Shown: positions 15,128 through 22,910 of the stretch, piece by piece | Layout: every line of letters begins with the position of its first letter | Position numbering within the stretch: position 1 is the stretch's first letter | Source of the DNA: CAXGUU01 sp964012875 | Lineage (GTDB): Bacteria > Pseudomonadota > Gammaproteobacteria > Ga0077536 | DNA length: 32,486 nt | Assembly: GCA_964012875.1 (NCBI GenBank) | Contig: CAXGUU010000002.1 | Coordinates: 1-32,486 of the forward strand | Reading direction: 5' to 3' | Position numbers and translations under genes: made by a program | Notes under the pieces: model-generated | What the model saw: only the letters and a program-made list of their open reading frames with translations | Databases searched by the model: none | What the model was told of the DNA's origin: nothing

Positions 15128-16236
15128 ACAGCAAACTTTGTGACATGTTCGGTATCGAAGTGCCGATCTTTGCCTTCTCACACTGCCGCGACGTGGTTGC
15201 TGAAGTCTCGAAAGCCGGCGGTTTTGGCGTCCTCGGCATGGCCCGCATGCACCCCGACCGGGTAGAGCGGGAACTGAACTGGATCGACGAACAGGTCGAT
15301 GGCAAACCCTATGGCATCGATGTACTGATGCCGTCCAGTTTCGAAGACAGCAGCGCCCGCAAGTTCGATCCCGATGAACTCTTCCCGCCGGAGCACGTCG
15401 CCTTCGTGCGCGACATGCTGGACAAAGCCGGTATACCACCGCTACCACCGGAGGAAGAGGATGCGATCAAGAATGAAATCGTGGCCGGCATCAATTTCAC
15501 ACCGGCCGAAAGCCTGGCGATGGCGGAAGCCGCCATGCGCCACCCGATCAAAGCCATCGTCAATGCGCTCGGTACACCGCCACCACAATTGCTCGAACGC
15601 GCGCAGGCCACGGGCATCAAGGTGGGCGCGCTCGCGGGGAAACCGCGCCACGCGGTCAAACACAAGAACGCCGGTTGCGATTTTGTCGTTGCGGTGGGTA
15701 CTGAAGCGGGCGGCCATACCGGTGAAATTTCGTCACTTGTTCTCTGGCCGAGCGTCGTTGATGCCGTTGCACCGCTACCGGTACTGGGTGCTGGCGGTGT
15801 CAGCGGCGGGCGCCACCTCGCCGCAGCCTTTGCTCTTGGCTGCGACGGTGTGTGGTGCGGATCGCTCTGGTTGAAGACGATCGAAAGCGAAGTGATTCCC
15901 GAAATAAAGGCAAAAATGTTCGTCGCTGAAGCAACAGACGCCGTGCTCACCAAAACGGTGACCGGGAAACCGTGCCGGACACTGCGCAATGCGTTCTCTG
16001 AAGCGTGGGACATGCCGGGCGCGCCACCGACCTTGCCGGCGCCAACCCAGAACTATTTATGGTGGCGCGAAGGCCGCACACGTGTCGAGCGCGTCCGCGC
16101 TCAGGATTTTCTGACCTACCCGGTCGGCCAGGCAGTGGGGACAATAAGCGAGGAAACCTCAGTGCGGGAGGTGTTTTACGACCTTATGACAGAGCTGCTG
16201 GACGCGCGCGAGCGGCTTAACCGTATTGTCGACTAG
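15124..16236 (+). CDS. nitronate monooxygenase (2-nitropropane dioxygenase family)
   Basis: 370 aa FMN TIM-barrel. It starts with KLCDMFGIEVPIFAFSHC (family opening strand), then GGFGVLGMARM, GTEAGGHTGEIS (about 190-201, FMN/active-site His region), and GAGGVSGGRHLAAAFALGCD (about 220-239, phosphate-binding). The GTG at 15124 is preferred because it overlaps the upstream stop by 4 bp; a longer frame to 15073 lies inside the preceding gene. Family members oxidise alkyl nitronates, but many homologues in catabolic clusters act as other flavin oxidoreductases. It ends the plus-strand operon SDR, aminotransferase, LLM, NMO, and a hairpin terminator follows. Confidence 0.9.
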   Translation: MNSKLCDMFGIEVPIFAFSHCRDVVAEVSKAGGFGVLGMARMHPDRVERELNWIDEQVDGKPYGIDVLMPSSFEDSSARKFDPDELFPPEHVAFVRDMLDKAGIPPLPPEEEDAIKNEIVAGINFTPAESLAMAEAAMRHPIKAIVNALGTPPPQLLERAQATGIKVGALAGKPRHAVKHKNAGCDFVVAVGTEAGGHTGEISSLVLWPSVVDAVAPLPVLGAGGVSGGRHLAAAFALGCDGVWCGSLWLKTIESEVIPEIKAKMFVAEATDAVLTKTVTGKPCRTLRNAFSEAWDMPGAPPTLPAPTQNYLWWREGRTRVERVRAQDFLTYPVGQAVGTISEETSVREVFYDLMTELLDARERLNRIVD

Positions 16237-16242
16237 GCTGCA

Positions 16243-16270
16243 AAAGAAAAAGGGCGGCAGAGCCGCCCTT
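16243..16270 (-). terminator. intrinsic terminator (mainly for the minus strand)
   Basis: AAGGGCGGC (16250-16258) pairs with GCCGCCCTT (16262-16270) around an AGA loop. Read on the minus strand, the stem is followed by a T-rich run (CTTTTTCTTTT), so it suits the minus-strand AhpD-like gene ending at 16290. On the plus strand the stem has no T tract, though it may still act on the converging operon. Confidence 0.85.
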
Positions 16271-16289
16271 GATCATTGGGCCTAAGTGG

Positions 16290-16865
16290 TCAGCCGGCAC
16301 TCTTGGCGCCGTCCTCGAAATTCACTTCACACGGCGCGCCGACACTGTCGAGCCCGGTGGCGTAAACAAGCCGGCCGTAGCCCGTGAAGATCGCCATGCG
16401 CCATCCGAGCGCCATGATTTCACGCTGACTGTAGTGTTGTTTCAGTTCTTCAAACAACGCGTCGCTGACCGACTTGTGATCACCAGCTATGACGCTGGCG
16501 AACCTGAGTGCCGCTTTCTCCGCGTCATTAAACAAATCGCTGTTTTCGAATTCAGGCAACGCCTTGATCATTGCGTCTGTGAGACCCTGATCCTTCGCCG
16601 AAGCATACACGGCCGTCATTCACAGATTGCATTGATTGATTTGCGCGATTTTGTGACGAATGAGTTCAGTGAGTTTCACACTCAGGCCGTCACTGTCCGC
16701 CATAATGTGATCGTAGTAGAACTTAACAAAGTTGCGATACAGATCCGGCGTTTGCGCAAATACCTGGATCCATTCTGAACCGCCGAGCGCGGCGTCGGAT
16801 TCATGCATGGTTTTCTGCAGATCCGGATGCACCGCCTCGTACGGCACCTTATCGATGCGTAGCAT
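16290..16865 (-). CDS. candidate selenocysteine-containing AhpD/carboxymuconolactone decarboxylase-family protein (in-frame UGA at 16620-16622)
   Basis: Two frames in the same register, 16865-16620 (81 codons) and 16619-16290, join across one TGA to give 191 residues, the normal length of a CMD/AhpD-like protein. The reading across the stop is KLTELIRHKIAQINQCNL-U-MTAVYASA. In M. tuberculosis AhpD the relay residues are Glu118, Cys130 and Cys133; here Glu67, Cys79 and UGA82 have identical spacing (12 and 3), so UGA sits on the second Cys of CxxC, giving CxxU. The AhpD His137 position is Val86. Both halves are well conserved in style, and the upstream part has a strong site (GGGAGG 6 nt before ATG). 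The downstream part has no Shine-Dalgarno of its own. AhpD-fold proteins are thiol peroxidases/reductases. If not selenocysteine, this would be a pseudogene by nonsense mutation. Confidence 0.75.
16590..16622 (-). promoter_or_regulatory. SECIS-like hairpin just downstream of the in-frame UGA
   Basis: After the TGA (16622-16620) come 13 nt, then ATGCTTC (16606-16600), loop GGC (16599-16597), then GAAGGAT (16596-16590). CTTC pairs with GAAG, and beyond one G/G mismatch T-A and A-T also pair. The apical loop begins 20 nt after the UGA with G in both first positions. This agrees with the published bacterial SECIS description as I remember it (short apical loop with an early G, 16-37 nt after the UGA). 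The stem is short, so this is supportive, not proof. Confidence 0.5.
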
Positions 16866-16954
16866 GTGTTACCTCCCAGGGACCAGTCCCGTCCCTGATT
16901 TATATACCGCAGCAGGACGACTTTAAACCCCGGGAGCGAATGCCTCTCGGTCGC

Positions 16955-16984
16955 AAAAAAAAGAGCCGGCAATTGCCGACTCTT
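16955..16984 (-). terminator. intrinsic terminator after the luciferase-like gene
   Basis: The 24-nt near-perfect palindrome at 16961-16984 (arms of the form AAGAG-x-CGGCAA and TTGCCG-x-CTCTT) is followed on the minus strand by eight T residues (A run at 16955-16962 on plus). It lies 21 bp after the stop of the minus-strand gene ending at 17005 and separates it from the AhpD-like gene, which therefore probably has its own promoter. Confidence 0.88.
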
Positions 16985-17004
16985 CGGATCCGAGAAACTC
17001 GCGA

Positions 17005-17853
17005 TCAGTTAACGAATTTCGCGTAGCTGTCCAGAATGGGCAGCACGGTTTCGGGGCTTTCGGGCGGCAAGGGCAGGATAGCGCGCTTGAAGCCCATGTC
17101 TGCCAGCGGGTTGATGTGATCAGCTTCCGGGGCCATGGCGAAGAACATCGACAGCTCGACGCTTTCAGGGTCGCGACCAATCTCCTTACAGGCCTCGGTG
17201 ATCTGGATCATGCCACCTTCAAAGTCGTATAGGCCCCCCAAGGGCATCCAGCCGTCACAAAATTCGGCCACATGCTTGGCCGTCTTGGGTCCGGCGGCGC
17301 CGCCCATCAAAATCTTCGGATGCGGTTTCTGGGTGGGCTTCGGCCACGCCCAGGATTCCTCGAACGTGGTTTTGTCGCTCGAATAGCTGGCCTCGTCCTT
17401 GGTCCACAGTTCTTTCATCAACTTGATATTGTCCGCGAGGATACCGCGACGCTTTTTGTAATCGAGACCATGGTTACGCATTTCCTCAACACACCAGCCG
17501 TAACCGATCCCGAATTCGAACCGGCCGCCTGAGATCATGTCGAGACTCGCAACCTCTTTCGCCAGCCAAATCGGATCGCGTTGCGCAACCAGGGTGATGC
17601 CCGTACCGAGTCGCAGATTAGTAGTCACCGCCGCCGCGGCCGTGAGCGCGACGAACTGGTCATGGGTACGCCAGTACTCTTCAGGTAGCGGTCCCAGGTT
17701 CGGGTTACCGCCCCAGGGTGTTTCCCGGCTGGTCGGAATATGGCTGTGCTCCGGAAACCACAGCGATTCGAAACCACGCTCCTCGCAGGCCCGCGCCAAC
17801 TCCATCGGCTGAATCGCCTTGTCGGTCGGGAACATAATGACACCAATATCCAT
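17005..17853 (-). CDS. luciferase-like (LLM class) F420-dependent-type oxidoreductase, second copy
   Basis: 282 aa. Diagnostic segments: LARACEERGFESLWFPEHSH (His in 'PEHSHIP', typical of the TIGR03619-like F420 group), LRLGTGITLVAQRDPIWLAK, SGGRFEFGIGYGW, and PKILMGGAAGPKTAKHVAEF then CDGWMPLGG. These mark the F420/FMN binding barrel. AAGGAG lies 7 nt before the ATG. It is the middle gene of a minus-strand trio (MaoC, LLM, AhpD-like) but a strong terminator follows it. Acts in the cytoplasm on an unknown, probably ketone or alcohol, substrate. Only about 282 residues, standard for this group. Confidence 0.9.
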   Translation of the reverse strand: MDIGVIMFPTDKAIQPMELARACEERGFESLWFPEHSHIPTSRETPWGGNPNLGPLPEEYWRTHDQFVALTAAAAVTTNLRLGTGITLVAQRDPIWLAKEVASLDMISGGRFEFGIGYGWCVEEMRNHGLDYKKRRGILADNIKLMKELWTKDEASYSSDKTTFEESWAWPKPTQKPHPKILMGGAAGPKTAKHVAEFCDGWMPLGGLYDFEGGMIQITEACKEIGRDPESVELSMFFAMAPEADHINPLADMGFKRAILPLPPESPETVLPILDSYAKFVN

Positions 17854-18014
17854 TTAACTACTCCTTCAAATCGAAATGTTTGCGCGAAGGTCGCGCGGGT
17901 AACCCGGCACAGGTCCGTCGTCGCTCCTAACGCCTGCCCAGGTTGGGTTGGAAGCTGCTGAACAAATCGTGCTGATGCCTTGTGGAAAGCAGACGCGCGA
18001 TTTACTCAGCAGTT

Positions 18015-18476
18015 TCATGAATTGTCTTTCCACCATTGCTGGTAGGCTTCATCCGGCGCAATCAATCTCGATTTCGCCGCACCTATCTGTTCCTTATTAT
18101 GGTCGAACACGGCGATTTCGAATTCGAGCATTTCGCCGCGTTTACGCGTGACCTCGAGCCTCACGCTGATTTCTTCGCCCGGCAGTACGGGCTTGCGAAA
18201 GCGCTCCGGGGTAAACGTGAGCCCGAGGCTGCCGTCACCTGGAAACTCGGAACCGAACATACCGGTAATCGAGATCTGGATAAGGCCGCCGGGTACGATG
18301 ATGTCGGACGCATCCGGGAAACGCAGGCGCGCGGCCTCGACGTTGTGATGAATCGCGTTGTAGTCCCCGCACAGCTCACAATAGTCGGCGACCTGCTGGT
18401 GCGTGAACACGAAACTCGCTTCATGCGTCATACCGACGTCGAGCGACGCCGCGGTCAAACAATGCGTACGAGCCAT
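18015..18476 (-). CDS. single-domain MaoC-like hydratase
   Basis: 153 aa single hot-dog protein. The hydratase-2 motif is intact: GDYNAIHHN with catalytic Asp38 and His43, followed by IIVPGGLIQISITG, the usual 'HG' helix region. It would add water to an enoyl-CoA or enoyl thioester or perform the reverse. The ATG at 18476 has AGGGA about 10 nt upstream; an in-frame Met at residue 16 is a possible shorter start. It diverges from the LysE-type exporter gene and is 161 bp upstream of the luciferase-like gene on the same strand. Unlike the two-domain MaoC-like protein at 9928, it keeps both catalytic residues. Confidence 0.86.
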   Translation of the reverse strand: MARTHCLTAASLDVGMTHEASFVFTHQQVADYCELCGDYNAIHHNVEAARLRFPDASDIIVPGGLIQISITGMFGSEFPGDGSLGLTFTPERFRKPVLPGEEISVRLEVTRKRGEMLEFEIAVFDHNKEQIGAAKSRLIAPDEAYQQWWKDNS

Positions 18477-18590
18477 ATGGCCGGTCCCTGGTGTTATTCT
18501 GAGCCGATAGCGGCACCCCTCTGCCGCCGCGGCGCGCGTGATTCTATCGCGAAACGCCGATAAATCACGTTGGCGACCAGAGGGGCGATA

Positions 18591-19244
18591 ATGCCCGCAT
18601 CAGCCCCGCGTCCCAGCCATGGATCAAGCGCCATCGATTCCATTCTCGCCGCCATCGTGTTCAGCCTCAGCGCCGGCTTCAGCGCGGGCCTGTCACCGGG
18701 CCCGCTGTCAACCCTTGTTGTGAGCTTTGCCCTGCGGGGCGGCTTTGCTGCGGGCGCGCGGGTTGCGCTGGCGCCTCTGGTGACAGATGTCCCGATCATC
18801 GGCTTGTCCCTGGCAGTGGTGGTGACGGTATCCGATACCAATACAGCATTCATGGTGCTCGGTGGTATTGGCGGCACTTACCTGATCTACCTCGGATTCC
18901 TCACCTGGCGCTCGCGGGCACCGCTCACCGATGTCCCGGACAACCGGCAACAGGCGCTACGCGCCGGTGTCATCGTCAATTTCCTGAATCCGCACCCATG
19001 GCTGTTCTGGGTTACCGTCGGCGGACCGTACGTGATTGAGCAGCAGGATGAGCCCACCCTGCTCGTAATATTCCTCGGCGGCTTCTATCTGGCACTGCTG
19101 AGTTCGAAACTCGCGCTGGCCGGCGTCGTCGCCCGCACCGGCCGTTTACTCAGTAGCCCGCTGTACGGCGCTATCATGCGCGTACTCGGATTGATCCTGG
19201 TGGCGTTTGGCGTTCACCTGCTGGCTCGTGCCATCAACCCGTGA
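18591..19244 (+). CDS. LysE/RhtB-family amino-acid or metabolite exporter
   Basis: 217 aa with five to six hydrophobic helices. The N-terminal FSLSAGFSAGLSPGPLSTLVV holds the family GPG motif of helix 1, GGIGGTYLIYLGFLTWRSR is the conserved helix 3 loop, and FLNPHPWLFWVTVGGP is the LNP motif of helix 4. Such transporters export amino acids or similar small molecules using proton motive force. ATG 18591 is preferred over a TTG at 18570 because GAGGGG precedes it by 6 nt. Divergent from the MaoC hydratase. Substrate unknown. Confidence 0.88.
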   Translation: MPASAPRPSHGSSAIDSILAAIVFSLSAGFSAGLSPGPLSTLVVSFALRGGFAAGARVALAPLVTDVPIIGLSLAVVVTVSDTNTAFMVLGGIGGTYLIYLGFLTWRSRAPLTDVPDNRQQALRAGVIVNFLNPHPWLFWVTVGGPYVIEQQDEPTLLVIFLGGFYLALLSSKLALAGVVARTGRLLSSPLYGAIMRVLGLILVAFGVHLLARAINP

Positions 19245-19649
19245 TAGACGACGGTCTGAACCACTTCGGGCCGATCACGGAGCCTATAACGGGCTAAGAT
19301 ACCTGCGCGCGGGCTGAGTCTCCCGGCTTTTGCCCGGTAGCAACTGCACTGTCGAAACGCCACTATGACCGGGCGGTTGGGCTGACGTCCTCGTTAAAGA
19401 CGCCGCGGCCCCCGGTCAATCCGTCAAACCATCGAGCTCGAATGAACAACATTTATCTGCATCGGGCCATGGTCCCGATTATTCTGTTTTTACTGCTCTG
19501 GCCAATGTCGCGTGGCTCATCGATATCGCGTTCACCCCGGCGCTCTGTGCAGGTCTGTCGCGCGACGGCAGGCACGGGTCTGAAGACCGCTTGACACCAC
19601 AATGAACGAGAAGACATCGTGGCCACAGTAGCGTTACGGAACTGATTCC
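19245..19649. other. 405-bp intergenic region without a convincing gene
   Basis: Between the LysE-type gene and the exported hydratase. A small frame (ATG 19442, stop near 19592, about 50 codons) begins with a hydrophobic stretch (MVPIILFLLLWPM) but then becomes Ser/Arg-rich; I see no Shine-Dalgarno or family for it. A long imperfect hairpin has eight-base arms TGACCGGG (19366-19373) and CCCGGTCA (19411-19418) with a smaller CGTC/GACG pairing inside. No T tract follows, so it is not a clear terminator. The region probably holds the promoter of the hydratase gene. Confidence 0.4.
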
Positions 19650-20531
19650 ATGTCGAACTTCAAACCTGCAATCCATGGGTTCACCAGCATTGCCCGTCGA
19701 TTCTGTGCCCGGCTGCTGCCACTCGTGTTGGCAGCGCTGTCAGCCCAGGCGACGGAACCATCGGCATTCGACGCGGAATACGCGGCAACGCTGATCTGGG
19801 AAGCGCGCCAACGCGGCGATTATTTTCCCGATCTCTATCGACTTAACCCCGATTTGAGCGAAGCCCGCCTGTATGAGGTTCAAGACGCCCTTGTACGTCG
19901 GCAACTCGCGGCCGGCGATCAAATCGCGGGATTCAAAGGCGGCTTCGTGCCGTCTGCGCCCGTCGGCGGCGTAATTGGTACGAGCGGACTGCTTAAGAAT
20001 CGCGCGTCCATCCGTCACGGCGAATTTCGCCTGCTGATCATTGAGGCCGAAATCGCCTTTCGATTCTGCCAGCCAGTGACCATACCGCTGCAGGATATCG
20101 CCGCGCTGAAGGAACACGTCTGTGCGGTGTTGCCGGCAATGGAAATCGCCGACGGTGCAATACGCGACTTCAGCGATGTCAGAAAGGACTTCACGCATTT
20201 GCGAAATGCACTGCTGGCGGTCAACGTCGCCGCTCGTCAAATCATGCTCGGCGAACCCACGGACGCAACGGCAGTCAACCTCGCCGAACTCCCCGTGTCG
20301 ATGCGCTCGCAGGACACGCCGCTCGGTGACAGAAACCTCGAGAACACGCCCGACCTATGGGCAAACGTGTTGTGGGTCGTGAATGACTATGTGCTGAAAC
20401 GCGGTTACATCATCGAACCGGGGCAGATCATCATTCCCGGGAACCTGACGGGCATACACGCGGTCACGACCGGTCACTATATCGGCGATTTCGGCGCACT
20501 CGGTCGAATCGAGCTGACCGTCACCCCTTAA
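19650..20531 (+). CDS. exported 2-keto-4-pentenoate hydratase-like protein (MhpD/FAH fold)
   Basis: 293 aa. Family residues are kept: Lys96 in AGFKGG (MhpD GWKVG), the metal-binding pair Glu132 and Glu134 in IEAEIAFRF, and Glu165 in PAMEIADGAI. MhpD-type enzymes hydrate 2-hydroxypentadienoate-type dienols with a divalent metal in the meta-cleavage pathway of aromatics; related decarboxylases share the fold. Unusually, residues 1-35 read as a signal peptide (FTSIARRFCARLLPLVLAALSAQA), so the protein is likely periplasmic, whereas MhpD is cytoplasmic. The ATG lies after a long gap with no strong ribosome binding site. It converges with the third luciferase-like gene. Catalysis outside the cytoplasm is the odd point. 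Confidence 0.85.
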   Translation: MSNFKPAIHGFTSIARRFCARLLPLVLAALSAQATEPSAFDAEYAATLIWEARQRGDYFPDLYRLNPDLSEARLYEVQDALVRRQLAAGDQIAGFKGGFVPSAPVGGVIGTSGLLKNRASIRHGEFRLLIIEAEIAFRFCQPVTIPLQDIAALKEHVCAVLPAMEIADGAIRDFSDVRKDFTHLRNALLAVNVAARQIMLGEPTDATAVNLAELPVSMRSQDTPLGDRNLENTPDLWANVLWVVNDYVLKRGYIIEPGQIIIPGNLTGIHAVTTGHYIGDFGALGRIELTVTP

Positions 20532-20534
20532 CGA

Positions 20535-20566
20535 AGCGCTGAACCGGTCATGACTGATTCAGCGCT
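20535..20566. terminator. hairpin between convergent genes
   Basis: AGCGCTGAA (20535-20543) and TTCAGCGCT (20558-20566) form a perfect nine-base stem with a 14-nt loop. It lies in the 48-bp gap between the stops of the hydratase (20531) and the minus-strand luciferase-like gene (20580). Neither side has a good T run, so it may be a bidirectional or transcript-stabilising hairpin rather than a classical terminator. Confidence 0.55.
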
Positions 20567-20579
20567 GCCCTGAATCAAT

Positions 20580-21461
20580 TCATCGTTTCAGACGCTGGGT
20601 CAGCTCCGCGACGCAATCCAGATCGTGTGCCGCACCATGCCCGTGACGTCCCCCGATAAAGTAATGGAGCTGTGAGTAGCCACGCTCAATGACCCGCCTG
20701 GCACCATCATAGTCGTCCGGCGCGTCGACCAGGGCCACGGTAAGTTCATCAAAATCCCGTCCCGCGTCTGCGCAAGCCACCTTGAGATCACTTACGGCAT
20801 CACCGTCATAGCTACCGTTGACGGTGATCCAGCCGTCGGCGTAACGCGCCACTCGCTTCGGCACCGACTTCGAATTCGACCCGATCCATACCGGCGGGCC
20901 CAGCGCACGATGGCAGGCAATACCCGGGCGGGAGCCGTCGAGGGCGACGAAATCACCGGCATAGGCAGGCAACTCGGCAGCCCAGATCTGTTTCATGGCT
21001 TCCACACGCTCGCGCACCACCTGCCATCGTTTAGCGAAAGGGCTGCCGAAGTCTTCCATCGACTCGCGGATGAACCCGCCGGCAACACCCAGCACAAGCC
21101 GACCGCCGGACAGATGATCGAGCGCAGCGGCCGCGTTTGCCGTCAACCAGGGATCGCGTTGTGTCATCAGGCACACGCCCGTGCCCAACGATATCTTTGC
21201 CGTCACGGCCGCACAGGCACCCAGACTCGCAAACGGGTCATGGAAGTGCGCGAGTCGTTCAATACCGTCGAACTGGCGAATCGTCCCCGGCCGCTCGAGC
21301 GGCACGTGGCTGTTTTCCGGCACGAAAAAGGCATCTATGTCGCGGGCTTCGGCCGCAGCCGCAAACTCATGTGGCAGTCCAGCCTCGTTATGGGCGAGCA
21401 AGCACACGCCAATAGCTATACCCGTCACCTGTTTAAGGACCAGTCCATGCGAGGAATTCAC
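20580..21461 (-). CDS. luciferase-like (LLM class) flavin-dependent oxidoreductase, third copy
   Basis: 293 aa. Matches the same F420/FMN barrel family as the gene at 17005: FAAAAEARDIDAFFVPENSH, ISLGTGVCLMTQRDPWLTAN, LSGGRLVLGVAGGF, GPPVWIGSNSKSVPKRVARY then ADGWITVNG. The 'RDPW' and 'PENSH' motifs align with 'RDPI' and 'PEHSH' of the second copy, so they are paralogues of one subgroup. The frame opens at a GTG (21461); another GTG at 21428 is nearer the domain start (VTGIAIGVCLL), and no ribosome binding site decides between them. The gene stands alone on the minus strand. Confidence 0.85.
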   Translation of the reverse strand: MNSSHGLVLKQVTGIAIGVCLLAHNEAGLPHEFAAAAEARDIDAFFVPENSHVPLERPGTIRQFDGIERLAHFHDPFASLGACAAVTAKISLGTGVCLMTQRDPWLTANAAAALDHLSGGRLVLGVAGGFIRESMEDFGSPFAKRWQVVRERVEAMKQIWAAELPAYAGDFVALDGSRPGIACHRALGPPVWIGSNSKSVPKRVARYADGWITVNGSYDGDAVSDLKVACADAGRDFDELTVALVDAPDDYDGARRVIERGYSQLHYFIGGRHGHGAAHDLDCVAELTQRLKR

Positions 21462-21673
21462 TCATGGCCCAAGTATTACGCAAACAACCCTCGGCAGTCT
21501 CTAAATCACGCCCACCTCATGGCCGCGATCGTCGCCCGAAACATGCGTTTAACACACCGATACCGCGGCGACACATGCTGGATACCTGCTCGCCCTAAGC
21601 CCTGTTCCAACGTTTGCAGAGGACGGTCGAACCGGCCCAACAAAGTTAAAACCAACCGCAGAAGGAAGACCTC

Positions 21674-21901
21674 ATGAAATCCATCGCTTCAGACAAATTT
21701 GCCGCCGTTTTCGTTGCTGTCCTTGCCATCGCTGCATCCGGCGTTTGCCCCAAGGTCCGGGCCATCCCGGTCTTCCCGCCGTCTGACGTGTCACAAACCG
21801 CGGCGTTCCGGGTGTCGACCGCCGGGGCGGCGACATTCAAATCACCAGGCTGGTGTCGCACAGCGGTGGCGCAGGCGACAACCACGGCGTCGCCGCAATA
21901 G
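21674..21901 (+). CDS. possible small secreted protein, perhaps frameshifted
   Basis: An ATG with AAGGA 8-9 nt upstream opens a 75-codon frame whose first 30 residues read as a signal peptide (MKSIASDKFAAVFVAVLAIAASG). After about residue 38 the frame is low-complexity (Ser/Thr/Ala). From about 21786 to the TAG at 21955-21957 a second, -1 shifted, frame has more protein-like text (ITRLVSHSGGAGDNHGVAAI then DNYACYRDANG). One reading is a secreted protein of about 90 residues interrupted by a frameshift; the other is an unrelated short gene. I do not recognise a family. Confidence 0.35.
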   Translation: MKSIASDKFAAVFVAVLAIAASGVCPKVRAIPVFPPSDVSQTAAFRVSTAGAATFKSPGWCRTAVAQATTTASPQ

Positions 21902-22110
21902 ATAACTACGCCTGCTACCGGGATGCCAACGGGCTGCTGCCCGCAGCTACAGCATAGGGAGCCCGCATCATGCAGACCCTTTTCATTGCCCGATAGCGAC
22001 GCGAGGGAAACCGGAATCGTCCGCGGACACGGTGTAAAACATTCGTGACCCGACTTCTTGCGCTAACATGCGCTCACCCAATCGCCTACCCATTTGGTCC
22101 CCTTGTCCTG

Positions 22111-22848
22111 ATGTCCGACCCTGTTGTATTCACCGCTGCCGATGGAACCGAACTCAAGCTGTCAGACCTGTCCGATACCTCGGACCAGGCTTCCAGGAAC
22201 ACCACCAACATCAGCGAAGACGCAGTCACCGCGTTTAACTCGGGCGTTGACTGTGGCAAGAACAACGACCTTACCGGTGCCCAGAGGAATTTTGCGCGGG
22301 CGATCGAGCTTGAACCGCAGTGGCCCTATCCGCGTTACCAGCAGGCGTTCACCCACTTGCTGCAGGGCGATCATGCGGCCGCGCTCGCCAGTTACCGACT
22401 TGTCGACCAGCTCGAACCACGCGGGTTCTTCACCTCCAAAACCGCATTAAACACGCTCGAGCGGGAGCGGGATGGCGAATTCCCGGAGGGCCTTTACCTG
22501 TATTTCGTCAGTCACGAATGGCAGGAAGAGGACGACGATAAGCGGGAGGTACTGGAAGATATTCTCGAGCGCGCCAACAATTTTTCACCCGCCTACCAAA
22601 AGCTCGCGAATCTGACCGCCGATCACGATGCGCGCCTGGCGCTCATCGACACGGGCCTCAGTCATCAGCCCGATGTCGAAACGCTGGGTATGCTGTTGCT
22701 AAACAAGGCCGCGATTACCAACCTGAACGGCGATGAAGCGCTCGCGGTCAGGATCCTGGGTGAGCTTATCGTAGCCAACATCACCACCTCCAACGTCATC
22801 GCAATCGCCAAGGCGGCGCTCTTCAGCCTCGCCCAGTCAAAGCCATAA
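22111..22848 (+). CDS. tetratricopeptide-repeat protein
   Basis: 245 aa. Residues about 40-110 give two TPR units (VTAFNSGVDCGKNNDLTGAQ, NFARAIELEPQWPYPRYQQA then FTHLLQGDHAAALASYRLV), with further helical repeats to the C-terminus. TPR proteins scaffold protein-protein contacts; nothing shows a catalytic role. The start at 22111 (MSDPVVFTAADGTE) is preferred over a GTG at 22045, whose extra residues do not fit; neither has a good ribosome binding site. No signal peptide. Convergent with the epoxide hydrolase gene. Relation to the catabolic genes is unknown. Confidence 0.72.
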   Translation: MSDPVVFTAADGTELKLSDLSDTSDQASRNTTNISEDAVTAFNSGVDCGKNNDLTGAQRNFARAIELEPQWPYPRYQQAFTHLLQGDHAAALASYRLVDQLEPRGFFTSKTALNTLERERDGEFPEGLYLYFVSHEWQEEDDDKREVLEDILERANNFSPAYQKLANLTADHDARLALIDTGLSHQPDVETLGMLLLNKAAITNLNGDEALAVRILGELIVANITTSNVIAIAKAALFSLAQSKP

Positions 22849-22910
22849 CGACCCCGTGGTCTCTGTGCCTTGCACCGGACGCTGGCGATTTCGGGAATCC
22901 GCCTGTCGAC

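Noticed and set aside
14618..15448. A 276-codon open frame on the minus strand
   Set aside because: It spans the antisense of two real plus-strand genes (luciferase-like and nitronate monooxygenase) and looks like Arg-rich shadow.
16290..16619. The frame starting at the ATG right after the TGA as a separate gene
   Set aside because: It has no ribosome binding site, begins in the middle of the AhpD-fold helix bearing the active-site Cys, and continues the upstream frame in register.
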